A stretch of DNA of 64,000 nt. It comes from Amycolatopsis vancoresmycina. Lineage in GTDB: Bacteria > Actinomycetota > Actinomycetes > Mycobacteriales > Pseudonocardiaceae. The stretch covers positions 434,001 to 498,000 of the forward strand of contig NZ_JNYY01000006.1 in assembly GCF_000716785.1 (NCBI RefSeq), in the 5' to 3' direction. Below are positions 31,837 through 40,394 of this stretch, in pieces (the first letter of the stretch is position 1; each line of letters begins with the position of its first letter). The translations under genes were made by a program, and so were the position numbers. The notes beneath the pieces were generated by a model. That model saw only the letters and a program-made list of their open reading frames with translations, ran no database searches and was not told the DNA's origin.

Positions 31837-32072
31837 GAGCTCACCGCCTTGGCCGGGATGCGGATCGGGATGACACAGGCCGTCACGCGGGTGCCGGCTC
31901 GCGACGCGGGACCAGCCGGCGAGCTGCCGGGGCCAGGCGAGGACGCCAGCAACGTCGAGAAGCTCGCCGCGCTCCGGGAGCCTCTGGTCGTCAGGTGCAG
32001 GACCGTCGGGAGCAGGAGCTCGCCCACCGTGACCGGGCGGCTCGGCGGGCGGAGGCAGGCGGGCGCGGTCAT
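31833..32072 (-). CDS. Small hypothetical protein between tadZ-like gene and tadA (79 aa)
   Basis: A 79-residue ORF starting MTAPACLRPPSRPVTVGELL, with a Ser/Ala-rich middle and a RVTACVIPIRIPAKAV end that may be a short strand or membrane-associated segment. Its ATG overlaps the stop of the TadZ-like gene as ATGA and its stop overlaps the next ATG likewise. It is probably the ancestral gene whose 3' part was copied in the tandem array. No family recognised. Confidence 0.55.
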   Translation of the reverse strand: MTAPACLRPPSRPVTVGELLLPTVLHLTTRGSRSAASFSTLLASSPGPGSSPAGPASRAGTRVTACVIPIRIPAKAVSS

Positions 32073-33139
32073 CGGGACGCCGCCCGGGCTTCGCGGCGGG
32101 CCACCGTCAGGACTTCGGCCGCCGCCGTGGCCAGGGGGCCGGATGGCTTGGCCGGGAACTCGCCGCGCTCCACGTCGGCCGACAGGCCGCGCTCCAGGGG
32201 CATTGCGGCCAGCAGGGGCGGGCCGAGGAGGGCCGCCGTGCGGGCGGCGGACGCGGCCCTCGACCGTCCACACGCGACCACGCCGAGGCGGGCCGTCACG
32301 TCCGACAGGCGGCGCAGGACCTGCTTCGCCGCCATGCACGCCCGGACCTCCGTCGGGACCACCAGGACCACCATGTCGGCCACCGCAACCGCTTCCGTGG
32401 CCGCGCCGCCGAGGGCGCGGGGCAGGTCGCACACCACCGTGCGGCCCGAGCGGCGGCCCGCGGACACGACCGCCGACAGCGATTCGACCGCCGGCCCTTC
32501 GCCCTCCTTGCCGCACGCGAGCACCGGGAGGCTGCCGCCGCGATGCCTTCGGCGTGGCAGGACCGCCGCCAGTGACGACACCGAGATGCGGCCGCTCAAC
32601 CGGACGTCCGGCCAGCGGGGTCCGGGTGTCTTTTCCAAGCCCAGCAACACATCCAGGCCGCCGCCGAGCGGGTCGCAGTCCACCAGCAGGGCGCCGCCCG
32701 GGTCACGGTCGGCCGCCAGCGCCAGTGCCGCGGCGAAGACGGACGCGCCCGCGCCACCGCGGCCGCCGACCACGCCGAGCACCAGGCCGGCTTCCTCCGC
32801 CGGTGTCTCGACGACGTCGGCGAACGCGCCGGCGAGCTCGGTCTCCTCGTCCGGCAACGAGATCACGCGCTCGATGCCGCAGCGGAACGCGTGCTCCCAC
32901 GTCGCGGTGCCCGGGCTGCCCTTGCAGACCAGGACGACCCCGCCGCGCCGGGGCAACACGGGTGCCAGCCGCACGGTTTCTTCGTCGAGCACCACCAGCG
33001 GTGCCCGTGCCCAGTGCCCGCGGGCCGCGGTCAGGTCCGGTGCCCGGTCGAGTTCGCAGCCCGCGACCGCCGCCACGCGCAGTATCTCGTCGAGCACGGT
33101 CTCGTCCGCGGCGACCACCAGCGGTCGTTCCCCCGTCAT
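32069..33139 (-). CDS. TadZ/CpaE-like (Ssd, Rv3660c) MinD-superfamily protein
   Basis: A 356-residue protein with an N-terminal receiver-like part (about 1-110) and a C-terminal MinD/ParA-like domain. The deviant Walker A should read KGGxGKT but is GGRGGAGAS (about 124-132), without either lysine, as in Ssd-type proteins. ALLVDCDPLGGGLDVLLG is the Walker A'/switch region and VVCDLPR the Walker B. These proteins position the Tad machinery; the mycobacterial Ssd (Rv3660c) was described as a septum-site regulator. GGGAGG lies 5 nt before ATG 33139. First gene of the pilus operon. Confidence 0.85.
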   Translation of the reverse strand: MTGERPLVVAADETVLDEILRVAAVAGCELDRAPDLTAARGHWARAPLVVLDEETVRLAPVLPRRGGVVLVCKGSPGTATWEHAFRCGIERVISLPDEETELAGAFADVVETPAEEAGLVLGVVGGRGGAGASVFAAALALAADRDPGGALLVDCDPLGGGLDVLLGLEKTPGPRWPDVRLSGRISVSSLAAVLPRRRHRGGSLPVLACGKEGEGPAVESLSAVVSAGRRSGRTVVCDLPRALGGAATEAVAVADMVVLVVPTEVRACMAAKQVLRRLSDVTARLGVVACGRSRAASAARTAALLGPPLLAAMPLERGLSADVERGEFPAKPSGPLATAAAEVLTVARREARAASR

Positions 33140-33755
33140 GCGTTCCTCCCCCGTCGTCGGTGCGGGCCGTGGGTGGCCCGGCTTCCACCGTCGCGGGCGG
33201 GGGTGGGGCGGCACAACGGGGTGGGCGGCCGGCTGTGGACAAGCGGGGTGTTGTGGACAACTTCCGCCCGGGGAGCCGCTCGGGGACCGGTTCTGTCGGT
33301 GGGCCGTGGCAGGATCGCGCCCGCCCGCGACGCACCTGCGGCGGAAATGGGCCGGGATATCCGCATCCGGGTTCGACCACGATCGGCGTCCGGCCGGCGA
33401 CGGAAATCGCCGAAGGTAAGAAGAAGGCAAGAAGATCAACGCAGCCGGAATCCGGCCGCGGAAAAGAAATCCGGCGAAGGCAAACGGAAGGTAAGAGGGC
33501 GGCCCCCGCCAGGGGGGAGGGACGGGGGCCGCCGTGGGTTCAGCCCCGGGGGGTCGGACTGAACCGGCCCGGTTGGACACCGGGCTCCCTCACTGTAACT
33601 CCGCCGAGCGCCGGTTCGCGCGCCGGGCGAGGCACACAGTTCGGTAACGGCACGGCGCGCCCGAAGTGCCTGCCTGTCATGGATTTTCCGCCGCGGCGAC
33701 GCGCGCGTGGTGGATCAACGGGACGCGACGGCGATCAAGCTCCTATCCTGGGGAG
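33140..33755. other. Divergent intergenic region with one hairpin
   Basis: About 615 bp between the Tad operon and the HAD phosphatase gene, without a supported gene. A 10-bp perfect stem (33498-33507 with 33524-33533) with a 16-nt purine-rich loop lies in the middle; it could be a terminator or leader structure. TATCCT at 33744-33749 is the likely -10 of the downstream gene. Confidence 0.55.
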
Positions 33756-34586
33756 GTGGCCGAACCGAGCAGCGCGCCGTCGCGCATCCGGAAGCCGGGC
33801 CCGGAGCACGCGGTGGCCGCGTTCTTCGACCTGGACAAGACGATCATTGCTTCGTCGAGCGCGTTGGCGTTCAGCAAACCGCTGCTGAAAGAAGGATTGA
33901 TCAACCGGCGCGCCGCATTGCGCAGTGCGTACGCGCAACTGGTGTTCTCACTCGCCGGCGCCGACGAGAACAAGACCGAGCGCCTGCGCGCCGAAGTTTC
34001 CGCGCTGTGCGCCGGCTGGGACGTCGCCCAGGTTTCCGCGATCGTGCGCGAGACGCTGCACGACGTCGTCGACCCACTCGTGTACGCGGAGGCCGCGGAG
34101 CTGATCGCGCGCCACCGCGCGGACGGGCACGACGTGATCGTGCTGTCGGCCACCGGCGAGGAGGTCGTCGCGCCGGTGGCAGAGATGCTCGGGGCGAACC
34201 GGAGCGTCGCCACGCGGATGCAGATCGTCGACGGCCGCTACTCCGGCGAAGTCGACTTCTACTGCTACGGCGCCAACAAGGCCGTCGCCGCGAAGCAGCT
34301 CGCCGCCACACACGGCTACGACCTCGCCGAGTGCTTCGCGTACACGGATTCGAGCACCGACATCCCGCTGCTCGAGGTCGTCGGGCACCCGCACGCGGTC
34401 AACCCGGACAAGCTCCTGCGGCGCGAGGCCCTCGACCGCGGCTGGCCGATCCTGGCCTTCGAGCGGCCGATGTCGCTGCGCACCCGGATCCCCACCCGAT
34501 CGGCGGGAATCGTGGCGCTCGGCGTGGGCGCGGTGGCCGCCGGCGCGACCTGGTACGGCCTCAGCCGTCGCCGACGGTCCCGGTAG
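33756..34586 (+). CDS. HAD-superfamily SerB-like phosphatase (Rv3661-like)
   Basis: A 276-residue HAD hydrolase of the IB (SerB/PNPase) type. Motif I is FFDLDKT (about 24-30, nucleophile and acid Asp), motif II is VIVLSAT and motif III/IV is YTDSSTDIPLLE. A C-terminal membrane helix (AGIVALGVGAVAAGATWYGL) anchors it, followed by a basic tail. The substrate is not certain; phosphoserine or lysophospholipid phosphatases share this motif set. GTG 33756 lies 6 nt after TATCCT, so the mRNA is likely leaderless. Position equals Rv3661, and the homologous Streptomyces gene is linked to differentiation. Confidence 0.9.
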   Translation: MAEPSSAPSRIRKPGPEHAVAAFFDLDKTIIASSSALAFSKPLLKEGLINRRAALRSAYAQLVFSLAGADENKTERLRAEVSALCAGWDVAQVSAIVRETLHDVVDPLVYAEAAELIARHRADGHDVIVLSATGEEVVAPVAEMLGANRSVATRMQIVDGRYSGEVDFYCYGANKAVAAKQLAATHGYDLAECFAYTDSSTDIPLLEVVGHPHAVNPDKLLRREALDRGWPILAFERPMSLRTRIPTRSAGIVALGVGAVAAGATWYGLSRRRRSR

Positions 34587-34712
34587 CCGAGCAGCTGCCA
34601 CCCACACGGCCGTACGGCTGTCACTTTGCTAGGCCCAGCCCCGAATTGTCCGTCGCGCAGGGTGCCGATGTCACCCGATCCAGCCTCTGTACCGGTGCAC
34701 CCGTACGCGCAC

Positions 34713-34741
34713 TTGAAGTGACCGGGCTCACGGCGTAGAAA
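34713..34741 (+). promoter_or_regulatory. Promoter of the Ms1-like RNA
   Basis: TTGAAG (34713-34718), 17-nt spacer, TAGAAA (34736-34741). Each hexamer matches 4 of 6 consensus bases with optimal spacing. It predicts a transcript start near 34748, with no open reading frame downstream before the terminator. Confidence 0.5.
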
Positions 34742-34747
34742 GTAGGT

Positions 34748-34992
34748 GCGGACGTTCGGTCGGCCAGGGAGCAGGTAGAAGAGAAGCCTGTTCCACCCCG
34801 GCAAACCTCCGTGCGCGGACTCCGGGTACCCACGCGCAGCGCGCCGCGGGAGGCTCGTCGTCTAGGGACTGCGTAGTGGGACGCCACACGCCGAGTCCAT
34901 GTAGGTACGACCAGAGTTGCACGCTTGGTCGCCCGAGAAGTTCGCGCTTTGCAGGCGGCGCCCGTGGCCATTGGCTACGGGCGCCGCCTCGT
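34748..34992 (+). ncRNA. Probable Ms1/6S-like small RNA
   Basis: This stretch of about 245 nt lacks a coding frame, has a promoter at one end and a strong terminator at the other, and contains self-complementary segments (GGAGCAGG with CCTGTTCC near 34769-34793; CCTCC with GGAGG enclosing about 34808-34855). It lies directly downstream of the Rv3661-like HAD gene, the locus of MTS2823/Ms1 in mycobacteria and, from memory, of scr3559 in Streptomyces. Ms1 binds core RNA polymerase in stationary phase. The call rests on synteny and structure, not on sequence alignment; exact ends are approximate. Confidence 0.6.
34953..34989 (+). terminator. Terminator of the Ms1-like RNA
   Basis: A perfect 13-bp stem AGGCGGCGCCCGT/ACGGGCGCCGCCT with an 11-nt loop, followed by CGTCTATTT. 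It is the strongest hairpin in a region with no protein gene. Confidence 0.85.
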
Positions 34993-35043
34993 CTATTTGG
35001 GGGGTCGGCACCGCGAGGCCGCCACGTGCGAGACCGGGCATCA

Positions 35044-35169
35044 CGCGTGATTGGCGGGGCATCTCGCGTGATTGGCGGGGCATCTCGCGTGAGCCGGGAC
35101 GGAACTCGCGTGAGGCGGGGCGGGAGTCGCGTGACTGGGGGCGTCACTCACGTGATTGAAGGCGGAAGT
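35044..35169. repeat. Six-unit 21-bp tandem repeat
   Basis: The core [CT][GA]CGTGA (mostly CGCGTGA) recurs at 35044, 35065, 35086, 35107, 35128 and 35149, exactly every 21 bp. The first three units are nearly identical (CGCGTGATTGGCGGGGCATCT) and the later ones diverged outside the core. It is intergenic, 184 bp upstream of the nagZ start. 21 bp equals two helical turns, so the cores lie on one face of the DNA. Confidence 0.9.
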
Positions 35170-35352
35170 CGGGCCTCACTCGTTCGGCCGCAGCGTGTGG
35201 CCGCTTTCCTACCGATCCGGGTACGACTGGGGCGTTCGTGCGGTCGGTCGATGGACAGCGCCGGATTCGGTGAGTAGCTTCCCGATACTGGCGCCTCCGA
35301 GTGGACTTCTGACGTCCCGACCGGCGCCCGCTACTTTCTGGGAGGCTGAGTC

Positions 35353-37149
35353 GTGACGTCCCGAAATCGGAGGTTCCATGCGTTCGCCCTGCCCGTTGCG
35401 GGGGTGCTCGCCCTCACCGGTGTGGGTGTTGCGACCGCGGCGAGCGCACCCGCGGTGAGCGCGGAAGCCGCCGCGACGCAGGCGCTGCACGGGCTGACGC
35501 TCGAACAAAAAGTCGGACAGCTGTTCGTCACCTGGGTGAACGGCAAGACCGCCGACGAGGTCAACCCGAAGAACCGGACCGACTTCGGCGTCGACACCCC
35601 CGCGCAGGTCATCCAGAAGTACCACCTCGGCGGCGTCATCTACTTCAACAACGACACGCGCGACAACTTCGACGACCCCGTGCAGGTCGCCAAGCTCTCG
35701 AACGGCCTGCAGCAGGCCGCCGTCAGCAGCGGGGCGCACATCCCGCTGCAGATCGGGGCCGACCAGGAGGGTGGCACGGTGACCCGGATGGGCGCGCCGG
35801 CCACCGAGTTCCCGAACTCGATGGCCATCTCGGCCGGGCGGGACGCGAACCGGGCCACCAAGGCCGCCACGATCATCGGGCGCGAACTGCGGGCCGTCGG
35901 CATCAACCAGGACTTCGCGCCTGACTCCGACGTCAACTCGAACCCGGCCAACCCCGTCATCGGGGTGCGCTCGTTCGCCGGGCAGCCCGGCCTCGCCAGC
36001 CAGTTCGTGGCCGCCGAGGTCAAGGGCTACCAGGACTCCGGCCTGCCGGCGAAGACCGTCGCCGCCACCGCCAAGCACTTCCCCGGCCACGGTGACGCCG
36101 CCACCGACAGCCACACCGGCCTGCCGCGGATCGACCGCACCGAGCAGGCGTGGCGCGACATCGACGTACCGCCGTTCAAGGCCGCCATCAAGGCCGGCAT
36201 CGACTCGATCATGACCGCGCACATCCAGTTCCCCAGCCTCGACCCGTCGCTGGAGCCGGCGACGCTGTCGAAGCCGATCGTCACCGGCAAGCTGCGCAAC
36301 GAGCTCCACTACAACGGCGTCGTCATCACCGACTCCCTCGAGATGCAGGGCGTGCGCGAGATGCACAGCGACGCCGAAATCCCCGTCCTCGCGCTCAAGG
36401 CCGGCGTCGACCAGCTGCTCATGCCGGTGCACCTGGACGTCGCGATCAACTCGGTGCTCGCCGCCGTCAAGTCCGGGGACATCCCGATGTGGCGGATCGA
36501 CCAGAGCGTGCTGCGCGTGCTGAAGCTCAAGTTCGAACGCGGCATCCTGTTCTCGCCGTTCGTCGACCCGAACCGGGTGATGAAGACCGTCGGCACGCCG
36601 TCGAGCCTCCAGACCGCGCAGGACATCGCCGACCGCGGCATCACGGCCATCGCGAACGACGCCGGTGTCCTGCCGCTGACGCAGAAGCCCGCGACCGCTC
36701 TCGTCACCGGCTGGGGCGTCTCCACGACGGCGTCCCTCGCGCAGAAGCTGACCGCCCACGGCACCGCCGCGACGGCCTACCAGACCGGCCAGGCGCCGAC
36801 CGACGCCCAGATCGCGCAGGCCGTCGCGAACGCCGGGTCCGCGGACCTGGTCGTCGTGCTGACCAACAACATCGGCGCCTTCCCCCGGCAGACCAAGCTG
36901 CTCGACGCCCTCCAGGCCACCGGCAAGCCGGTCGTCGCGGTCGCCGCGCAGATCCCCTACGACGCCGGCTACCCGACCACCGTGAAGACCTGGCTGGCCA
37001 CCTACGGCTACATCACGCCGACCCTGGAGGCGCTGGCCAAGGTGATCCTCGGCGAGACGAAACCGGTCGGGAAGCTGCCGGTCGACATCCCGGCGGGCGC
37101 TGACCTGCAGACCGTGAAGTACCCGTTCGGCCACGGGCTGACCTGGTGA
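35353..37149 (+). CDS. nagZ: Exported beta-N-acetylglucosaminidase NagZ-type (GH3)
   Basis: A 598-residue secreted glycoside hydrolase family 3 enzyme that removes GlcNAc from peptidoglycan fragments. Residues 1-30 are a signal peptide (cleavage near ASA). The TIM-barrel domain has IGADQEGG, the His loop KHFPGHGD (K241) with DSHTGLP, and the catalytic nucleophile D327 in TDSLEMQGV. A second alpha/beta domain follows (about 420-598), as in Bacillus NagZ/YbbD. GGAGG lies 7 nt before GTG 35353. The stop overlaps the namZ start as GTGA. With namZ and the AmiE-like hydrolase it reproduces the Bacillus cell-wall recycling set. Confidence 0.92.
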   Translation: MTSRNRRFHAFALPVAGVLALTGVGVATAASAPAVSAEAAATQALHGLTLEQKVGQLFVTWVNGKTADEVNPKNRTDFGVDTPAQVIQKYHLGGVIYFNNDTRDNFDDPVQVAKLSNGLQQAAVSSGAHIPLQIGADQEGGTVTRMGAPATEFPNSMAISAGRDANRATKAATIIGRELRAVGINQDFAPDSDVNSNPANPVIGVRSFAGQPGLASQFVAAEVKGYQDSGLPAKTVAATAKHFPGHGDAATDSHTGLPRIDRTEQAWRDIDVPPFKAAIKAGIDSIMTAHIQFPSLDPSLEPATLSKPIVTGKLRNELHYNGVVITDSLEMQGVREMHSDAEIPVLALKAGVDQLLMPVHLDVAINSVLAAVKSGDIPMWRIDQSVLRVLKLKFERGILFSPFVDPNRVMKTVGTPSSLQTAQDIADRGITAIANDAGVLPLTQKPATALVTGWGVSTTASLAQKLTAHGTAATAYQTGQAPTDAQIAQAVANAGSADLVVVLTNNIGAFPRQTKLLDALQATGKPVVAVAAQIPYDAGYPTTVKTWLATYGYITPTLEALAKVILGETKPVGKLPVDIPAGADLQTVKYPFGHGLTW

Positions 37150-38411
37150 ACCTCAACCGGCGCCACTTCCTCGGCGCGAGCGCGCTGGCCGTCCCGGCGC
37201 TGGCCGGCGGCTCGGCCGTCGCCGGGGCACAGCCCGAACAGCCGGAAGCGGCAGCCCACACCGGCCGCGTCCTCACCGGCGCGGAGCAGCTGGCCGCGCA
37301 GGGCTGGCGGGCCTTCAAGGGCCGCAAGCTGGGCGTCCTGTCCAACCCGACCGGCGTGCTGCTGAACGGCGACCACATCGTCGACTCGATGGTCGCGGCC
37401 GGTGTCAAGCCGGTCGCGGCCTTCGGGCCGGAGCACGGCTTCCGCGGCAGCGCGCAGGCCGGCGGCTCCGAAGGCGACTACACCGACCCGCGGACCGGCG
37501 TCCCGGTCTACGACGCGTACGGCGTCGACGCGACGAAGCTCGCTTCGCTGTTCACCAAGGCCGGCGTCGACACGGTCGTGTTCGACATCGCCGACGTCGG
37601 CGCGCGTTTCTACACCTACATCTGGTCGCTCTACACGGCGATGGACGCCGCCGCGAAGGCGAACGCCGCCCTCGTCGTGCTCGACCGGCCGAACCCGCTC
37701 GGCGGCCGCGCGGCCGGGCCGGTGCTCGACCCCAAGTTCGCCTCCGGGATCGGGCGGCAGCCGATCGCCCAGCAGCACGGCATGACCGTCGGCGAGCTCG
37801 CGCGTTTCTTCGCCGGGGAATTCCTGCCGGACGGAAAACCCCAGCTCGACGTCGTCCAGGTCCGCGGCTGGCAGCGTGACACGCTCTTCGCGCGCACCGG
37901 GCTGAACTGGGTGCTCCCGAGCCCGAACATGCCGACGCCGGACACCGCGCTCGTCTACCCGGGCACCGGCATGTTCGAAGGCACGGTCTTCTCCGAGGGC
38001 CGCGGCACGACCCGGCCGTTCGAGATCATCGGTGCCCCCGGGCTCGACTGGCGCTGGCGCGAGAAGCTCGAAGCCGAGCAGCTGCCCGGAGCGAAGTTCC
38101 GCGAGACCTACTTCGTCCCCACGTTCAGCAAGTTCGTCAACCAGACGTGCGGGGGCGTGCAGGTGAGCGTCGAGGACCCGCGGGCCTTCGACGCGATCCG
38201 GACCGCGGTCGCCATGCTCGTCACGGCGAAGGCACTGCACCCGGACGTCTTCGCCTGGCGCCCCGACAACTACATCGACAAGCTCTCCGGCTCCGGCAGG
38301 CTCCGGACCATGGTCGACGCCGGCGCGGGCGTCGACGAGGTCACCGGGGCCTGGCGGGCCGAGCTGGCCGAGTTCGACCGGAAACGTCGCCGCTACCTGC
38401 TCTACCGCTGA
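37146..38411 (+). CDS. namZ: Exo-beta-N-acetylmuramidase NamZ (DUF1343, GH171)
   Basis: A 421-residue exported protein with a Tat-like signal (NRRHFLGASALA). DUF1343 hallmarks include GVLSNPTGV, FGPEHGFRG, DTVVFDIADVGARFYTY, LDRPNPLGG and FVPTFSKFVNQTCGG. The Bacillus enzyme cleaves terminal MurNAc from peptidoglycan after NagZ has removed GlcNAc. It is translationally coupled to nagZ (GTGA). The 12-nt gap to the next gene, with a ribosome site inside, indicates one operon. MurNAc released outside must be imported; no transporter such as MurP is in the cluster. Confidence 0.92.
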   Translation: MNLNRRHFLGASALAVPALAGGSAVAGAQPEQPEAAAHTGRVLTGAEQLAAQGWRAFKGRKLGVLSNPTGVLLNGDHIVDSMVAAGVKPVAAFGPEHGFRGSAQAGGSEGDYTDPRTGVPVYDAYGVDATKLASLFTKAGVDTVVFDIADVGARFYTYIWSLYTAMDAAAKANAALVVLDRPNPLGGRAAGPVLDPKFASGIGRQPIAQQHGMTVGELARFFAGEFLPDGKPQLDVVQVRGWQRDTLFARTGLNWVLPSPNMPTPDTALVYPGTGMFEGTVFSEGRGTTRPFEIIGAPGLDWRWREKLEAEQLPGAKFRETYFVPTFSKFVNQTCGGVQVSVEDPRAFDAIRTAVAMLVTAKALHPDVFAWRPDNYIDKLSGSGRLRTMVDAGAGVDEVTGAWRAELAEFDRKRRRYLLYR

Positions 38412-38422
38412 GGGGGAGACTC

Positions 38423-40183
38423 GTGCGTGCTAGGAAGGTCCTCGTCGCGGCCACCGGAGTGCTGGTCGCGCTGACCACGTTGACTTCGGGAGCCGGCGCC
38501 ATCACCAGCCACGATCCGGCGGCCGGGCGCTTCGACCGGCCGCAGCACGGGTTCGCCCCGCCGTGGACGACCCTGCGCGACGGCCGCCCGCAGGAGGTCA
38601 ACCTCGACCCGGCGCCGATCAAGGCGGCCGAGGACTTCCTGGCGAGCTGGACGAAACCGGACACCTCCGGGCACCCGCACTTCTCCGGCGCGGTCGGCCT
38701 GCTCGCGCACGACGGCGTGGTCGTCGACCGGTACGCCGTCGGCGGGGCGCTGCGGTACGCCGACGCCAAGGGCACCGAACTGCCCGCCGACCAGCAGGTT
38801 CCGATGCGGAACGACACGATCTTCGACATGGCGTCGATCTCCAAGCTGTTCACCTCGATCGCGGTGCTCCAGCTGGTCGAACGCGGGCAGCTCACCATCG
38901 ACACGCCGGTGAGCCGCTTCTTCCCGGAGTTCGCCACCGGCGACAAGGCCGCCATCACGGTCAAGATGCTGCTCACGCACGTCTCCGGCTTCGACGCCGA
39001 CCCGATCCCGTCGCTCTGGGCGGGCTACCCGGACATCCCGTCGCGGCGGCAGGCCGTGCTCGACAGCCCGCTGAAGAACAAGCCGGGGACGACGTACCTC
39101 TACTCGGACATCAACCTGCTGACGCTCGGGTTCATCGTCGAGAAGCTGACCGGGCAGTCCCTTGACAAGGTCGTCCACGACCGGATCACCGCGCCGCTGG
39201 GCATGGCCGACACCGGCTACAACCCGCCCGCGGCGAAGCTGGGCCGGATCGCCGCGACGGAGTTCGAGGCGAACCCGCCGCGCGGAATGGTGCGCGGCAG
39301 CGTGCACGACGAGAACGCCTGGTCGCTGGGCGGCGTCGCCGGGCACGCCGGCGTGTTCAGCACCGCAGGCGACATGGCCGTCCTCGCCCAGACCATGCTC
39401 AACGGCGGCAGCTACCGCGGGCACCGGATCCTCCGCGAGGACACCGTCCGGCAGATGATGCTGACGAACTACAACCAGCAGTTCCCCGATGACGCGCACG
39501 GCCTCGGCTTCGAGCTCGACCAGCCCTGGTACATGGGCGCGCTGGCGTCGCCGGTCACCGCCGGGCACACGGGTTTCACCGGGACGACGCTGGTCATCGA
39601 CCCGGAGTCGCGGTCGTTCGCGATCCTGCTGACCAACCGGGTGCACCCGACCCGGAACTGGGGCTCGATCAACACCGCCCGCCAGGTCTGGGCGACGTCG
39701 CTGGCCAGGGCGATGGCGGTGCGGCCGGTCGTCGGCAAGGACGCCTGGACGAGCACCCTCGGTAACGCCGGTGTCGCTACGCTGAGCACTCGCGCGTTCA
39801 CCACGCAAAGTGATCAGGCCCGCGTCTCGTTCGCTGCCTTCGTGGATACCGAGGGTCCGAGTGATCCACTTCAGCTGTTGGCCAGCACCGACGGCGTTAA
39901 CTGGCAACCGATCGCAGTATCGGTATCGGGACCGGGGGCACCCTCCGGAGCTGTGACGTCGCTCTCCGGACACGGGCACCGCGCCTGGTGGCGGGTGGTG
40001 GGCGCGCTGCCGCAGGGCGCGTCGGTGAGCCTGCGCTGGCGTTACAGCACCGATCCGAGTTACACGGGCCGGGGAGTTTCGGTGGACGGTGTGAAAGTCA
40101 CCGAGAGCGGCCGATCACTCCTCGACGGTGAACGAGACCCCGCCGCTTTCGTTGCAGACGGTTGGCAGTTGAGCTCACGGTGA
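38423..40183 (+). CDS. Secreted beta-lactamase-family serine hydrolase (AmiE-like) with C-terminal beta domain
   Basis: A 586-residue exported serine hydrolase of the class C beta-lactamase/PBP4* family. The signal peptide covers about 1-27. The active-site SxxK is SISK (about 139), the second motif YSDIN (YxN) and the third HTGFTG (HxG in place of KTG). The catalytic domain ends near 440; the remaining 140 residues form a beta-rich extension (WRYSTDPSYTGRGVSVDG) possibly binding cell wall. In Bacillus the equivalent AmiE removes peptides from MurNAc. GGGGGAG lies 5 nt before GTG 38423. Third gene of the recycling operon. Confidence 0.85.
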   Translation: MRARKVLVAATGVLVALTTLTSGAGAITSHDPAAGRFDRPQHGFAPPWTTLRDGRPQEVNLDPAPIKAAEDFLASWTKPDTSGHPHFSGAVGLLAHDGVVVDRYAVGGALRYADAKGTELPADQQVPMRNDTIFDMASISKLFTSIAVLQLVERGQLTIDTPVSRFFPEFATGDKAAITVKMLLTHVSGFDADPIPSLWAGYPDIPSRRQAVLDSPLKNKPGTTYLYSDINLLTLGFIVEKLTGQSLDKVVHDRITAPLGMADTGYNPPAAKLGRIAATEFEANPPRGMVRGSVHDENAWSLGGVAGHAGVFSTAGDMAVLAQTMLNGGSYRGHRILREDTVRQMMLTNYNQQFPDDAHGLGFELDQPWYMGALASPVTAGHTGFTGTTLVIDPESRSFAILLTNRVHPTRNWGSINTARQVWATSLARAMAVRPVVGKDAWTSTLGNAGVATLSTRAFTTQSDQARVSFAAFVDTEGPSDPLQLLASTDGVNWQPIAVSVSGPGAPSGAVTSLSGHGHRAWWRVVGALPQGASVSLRWRYSTDPSYTGRGVSVDGVKVTESGRSLLDGERDPAAFVADGWQLSSR

Positions 40184-40275
40184 CCAGCCGGTCGCCGAAC
40201 GTCGACCGGACGTCCGAATTTACCGTCCGCTTGCCGCTTGCACCGCGACACTAAGTTGCCAAGTCGTTAGCTTGA

Positions 40276-40289
40276 CCTCGTTAACAAGG
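40276..40289. promoter_or_regulatory. Candidate MurR-type operator palindrome
   Basis: CCTCGTTAACAAGG is a 14-bp palindrome centred on GTTAAC with one symmetric mismatch. It is flanked by a wider inverted pair AAGTTGCCAA (40251-40260) and TTGGCGACTT (about 40299-40308). It sits between the AmiE-like gene and the RpiR regulator gene, the natural place for an operator of this cluster. Confidence 0.45.
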
Positions 40290-40394
40290 TTGACCCTGTT
40301 GGCGACTTTCTGGTCAGTGATTAATCGCAAATCCAGATCCGCAGACACGGACGGGTTGCGATCCGACCGAAGGGTGTGGGTAGCCTTGTCGCAG

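Larger units (their letters stand above)
30985..32035. repeat. Tandem duplication of the tadA 5' end plus adjacent small ORF
   Basis: The tadA start (MTTDFVDRVRNR...) recurs at 31058, 31321, 31573 and 31836, giving periods of 263, 252 and 263 bp. Each unit joins about 25 codons of tadA to most of the upstream small ORF (VAVGELLxPTVL... to ...AKAVTS), so the junction lies where tadA GTCGCGGTG met the small ORF's GTGACGGTG-like sequence. Copies differ by scattered substitutions and one 11-bp deletion (third unit), so the event is not recent. Confidence 0.9.

Noticed and set aside
31217..33888. Plus-strand frames across the tad repeat array and the TadZ-like gene
   Set aside because: They are repetitive only because the DNA is duplicated; the minus-strand frames are coupled by ATGA overlaps and join tadA and the TadZ-like gene.
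35209..37134. Long minus-strand frame opposite nagZ
   Set aside because: nagZ has signal peptide, ribosome site and catalytic motifs; the antisense frame has none.
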